Part shown: piece after piece, positions 14,324 to 15,556 of the stretch
Layout of the letters: each line of letters starts with the position of its first letter
Numbering within the stretch: position 1 is the stretch's first letter
Assembly: GCA_903832075.1 (NCBI GenBank)
Contig: CAILAF010000654.1
Coordinates: 1 to 15,556, forward strand
Source: an uncultured Chitinophagaceae bacterium
Lineage (GTDB): Bacteria > Bacteroidota > Bacteroidia > Chitinophagales > Chitinophagaceae
DNA length: 15,556 nt
Direction of reading: 5' to 3'
Program-made: the position numbers and the translations under genes
The notes under the pieces: generated by a model
What the model was told of the DNA's origin: nothing
Databases searched by the model: none
The model's input: the letters and a program-made list of their open reading frames with translations, nothing else

Positions 14324-15286
14324 ATGAATGAAATGATTCACCAAAAAAAATTACAAGACCTGAGAATTGTTTTCATGGGTACTCCCGAATTTGCCGTTGC
14401 ATCTTTAGATGCTTTGGTAAATGCCGGTTGCAATATTGTTGGTGTAATTACATCGCCTGATAAGCCCGCCGGACGTGGCTTACAGTTAACACAAAGTGCT
14501 GTAAAAAAATATGCAGTTGAAAAAAATCTAACTGTTTTACAACCTGAAAAATTAAAAAATGAAATTTTTTTAAATGAATTAAGATCATTGAATGCAGATA
14601 TACAAGTGGTAGTTGCTTTTAGAATGTTACCTGAATTAGTTTGGAATATGCCGCAATTGGGAACAATAAATGTGCATGCTTCTTTATTGCCGCAATATCG
14701 TGGTGCTGCACCAATTAATTGGGCTATTATTAACGGCGAAAAAGAAACAGGCATTACTACTTTTAAATTACAACATGAAATTGATACAGGAAATATTTTA
14801 TTACAAAGAAAAGTTTTGATCACTGAAAATGAAACTGCCGGAACATTGCATGATAAATTAAAAATAGTTGGTGCCGAATTAATTGTTGAAACAATAAAAG
14901 AATTAGTAGAAGGAAAGTTAAAAGAAAGTCCACAGTCAACAGTCAATAGTTTATTGACAGAAATAAAACATGCGCCAAAAATTTTTACCGACACTTGTAA
15001 AATTGATTGGCATAAATCTGTTAATGAAGTTTATAATTTAATTCGCGGGTTATCTCCTTATCCTTGTGCATTTAGCTATTTAAATAATAAAAATTTAAAA
15101 ATTTATCAAAGCAAAAAAGAAATTATTCATCATGATAAACAACCCGGAGAATTTGTAACAGATAATAAACACTTTCTGAAACTCGCTTGCAGCAATGGTT
15201 TCATTCATTTACTTGACATACAATTAGAAGGAAAGAAAAGAATGTTAATTGAAGATTTTTTACGTGGCAATAAACTCCATCAATAA
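14324..15286 (+). CDS. fmt: Methionyl-tRNA formyltransferase
   Basis: A 320-residue cytoplasmic enzyme that formylates initiator Met-tRNA with 10-formyltetrahydrofolate; E. coli Fmt has 315. The N-terminal RIVFMGTPEFAV (14-25) and PDKPAGRGLQL (45-55) are diagnostic. The formyl-transfer residues are present as Asn116 and His118 in TINVHASLLPQYRG (114-127, including the SLLPxYRG signature) and Asp154 in EIDTGN. The C-terminal tRNA-binding domain (about 215-320) has IDWHKS, IRGLSPYPCAF and the closing KRMLIEDFLRG. The ATG at 14324 is chosen; the ATG at 14333 is equally possible, and an in-frame TTG at 14273 would add an unusual extension that overlaps the namZ stop. The last seven bases overlap the end of the convergent gene at 15280. 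Confidence 0.96.
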   Translation: MNEMIHQKKLQDLRIVFMGTPEFAVASLDALVNAGCNIVGVITSPDKPAGRGLQLTQSAVKKYAVEKNLTVLQPEKLKNEIFLNELRSLNADIQVVVAFRMLPELVWNMPQLGTINVHASLLPQYRGAAPINWAIINGEKETGITTFKLQHEIDTGNILLQRKVLITENETAGTLHDKLKIVGAELIVETIKELVEGKLKESPQSTVNSLLTEIKHAPKIFTDTCKIDWHKSVNEVYNLIRGLSPYPCAFSYLNNKNLKIYQSKKEIIHHDKQPGEFVTDNKHFLKLACSNGFIHLLDIQLEGKKRMLIEDFLRGNKLHQ

Positions 15287-15556
15287 TTTACAGAAACAAA
15301 AAATTTGGTATCTGCAATTCCTAATGCAGCAACGCCGGCAGTGCTAATGCGAATCATCAAACCATTATCTTCCTTAACATCAGGCAATGGTCCTAATACT
15401 TTTGCATAAATAACTTTATTATTTGCACTTACCTTTACAACAGTACCGGCATCAGCATTATTCATCAACACATAAAATTTACCATCAGTCCATCCGCTTG
15501 TAGTTTTAAATATTGCTGCATCACCACTCACTTCATTTTTTCCATTTGCATATAAA
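15280..15556 (-). CDS. C-terminal part of a LysM/RlpA-like envelope protein (partial)
   Basis: The reading frame enters from the right edge without a start, so only the last 91 residues are seen. They read as a small beta-rich domain: AIFKTTSGWTDGKFYVLMNN, GTVVKVSANNKVIYAKVLGP and LMIRISTAGVAALGI. This pattern, a construct of GTVVKV, an -AKV-LGPLPD turn, then IRIS with a short helix and a final strand, resembles the double-psi beta-barrel at the end of RlpA-like and LysM-containing proteins of the Bacteroidetes, which act on or bind peptidoglycan. The call is by pattern only; the N-terminal part with any LysM repeats or signal peptide is outside the window. The gene overlaps the fmt end by 7 bp tail to tail. 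Confidence 0.55.
   Translation of the reverse strand, partial: LYANGKNEVSGDAAIFKTTSGWTDGKFYVLMNNADAGTVVKVSANNKVIYAKVLGPLPDVKEDNGLMIRISTAGVAALGIADTKFFVSVNY

Noticed and set aside
14338..14994. 218-residue open frame on the minus strand inside fmt
   Set aside because: It lies entirely opposite the fmt gene, has no domain-like pattern and arises because stops are rare in that antisense frame.

Overview
The window looks like chromosomal DNA from a member of the Bacteroidetes (Bacteroidota), most likely near the Chitinophagaceae. This is an inference from several features: the DNA is strongly AT-rich, genes mostly lack Shine-Dalgarno sequences, two upstream regions share the Bacteroidetes -7 motif TAnnTTTG (TTAGCTTTGA in both), and the gene families have typical Bacteroidetes versions (ExbD with an NDILF-type membrane start, a DUF2029/GT87 membrane protein, a DUF1343/NamZ enzyme, an OprO/P-like porin). 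Most of the window is ordinary housekeeping DNA. No insertion sequence, CRISPR array, tRNA or rRNA was seen.

Layout. 1-72 (-): N-terminus of an FAD-type oxidoreductase, cut by the window edge. 266-2641 (+): a FadN-type fused 3-hydroxyacyl-CoA dehydrogenase/enoyl-CoA hydratase, behind a recognisable promoter with an inverted repeat in its spacer, and ending at a hairpin terminator. 4878-2722 (-): exbB, exbD and a lipoprotein with a Gly/Met-rich tail, probably one transcript. 4879-5677: about 800 bp without a gene, holding a short heptamer repeat, a ten-unit 21-bp tandem array bounded by 20-bp direct repeats, and the control region of the next operon. 5678-7706 (+): three genes encoding a periplasmic monoheme cytochrome c, an outer-membrane porin and a small monoheme cytochrome c lipoprotein, closed by a strong terminator. 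8742-7810 (-): an SPFH/band 7 membrane protein. 8884-10089 (+): a GT87-like multispanning membrane protein, overlapping tail to tail with pepT (11331-10084, -). 11364-12284 (+): a CPBP-family membrane protease, starting only 32 bp from the pepT start. 12791-12336 (-): a SlyD-like FKBP prolyl isomerase. 13002-14276 (+): a NamZ/DUF1343 exo-muramidase. 14324-15286 (+): fmt. 15556-15280 (-): the C-terminal part of an envelope protein, cut by the window edge.

How the genes fit together. The clearest functional unit is the cytochrome-porin-cytochrome operon. Its leader has two TGAT-N4-ATCA palindromes exactly 22 bp apart, which suggests control by a CRP/FNR-family regulator and hence a respiratory or redox role. 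ExbB-ExbD energise TonB-dependent outer-membrane transport. NamZ, the partial LysM/RlpA-like protein and the FKBP concern the cell envelope or protein folding, while Fmt and PepT are general housekeeping. The most unusual items are the operon with its paired operator-like sites and the 21-bp array, whose period equals two DNA helical turns.
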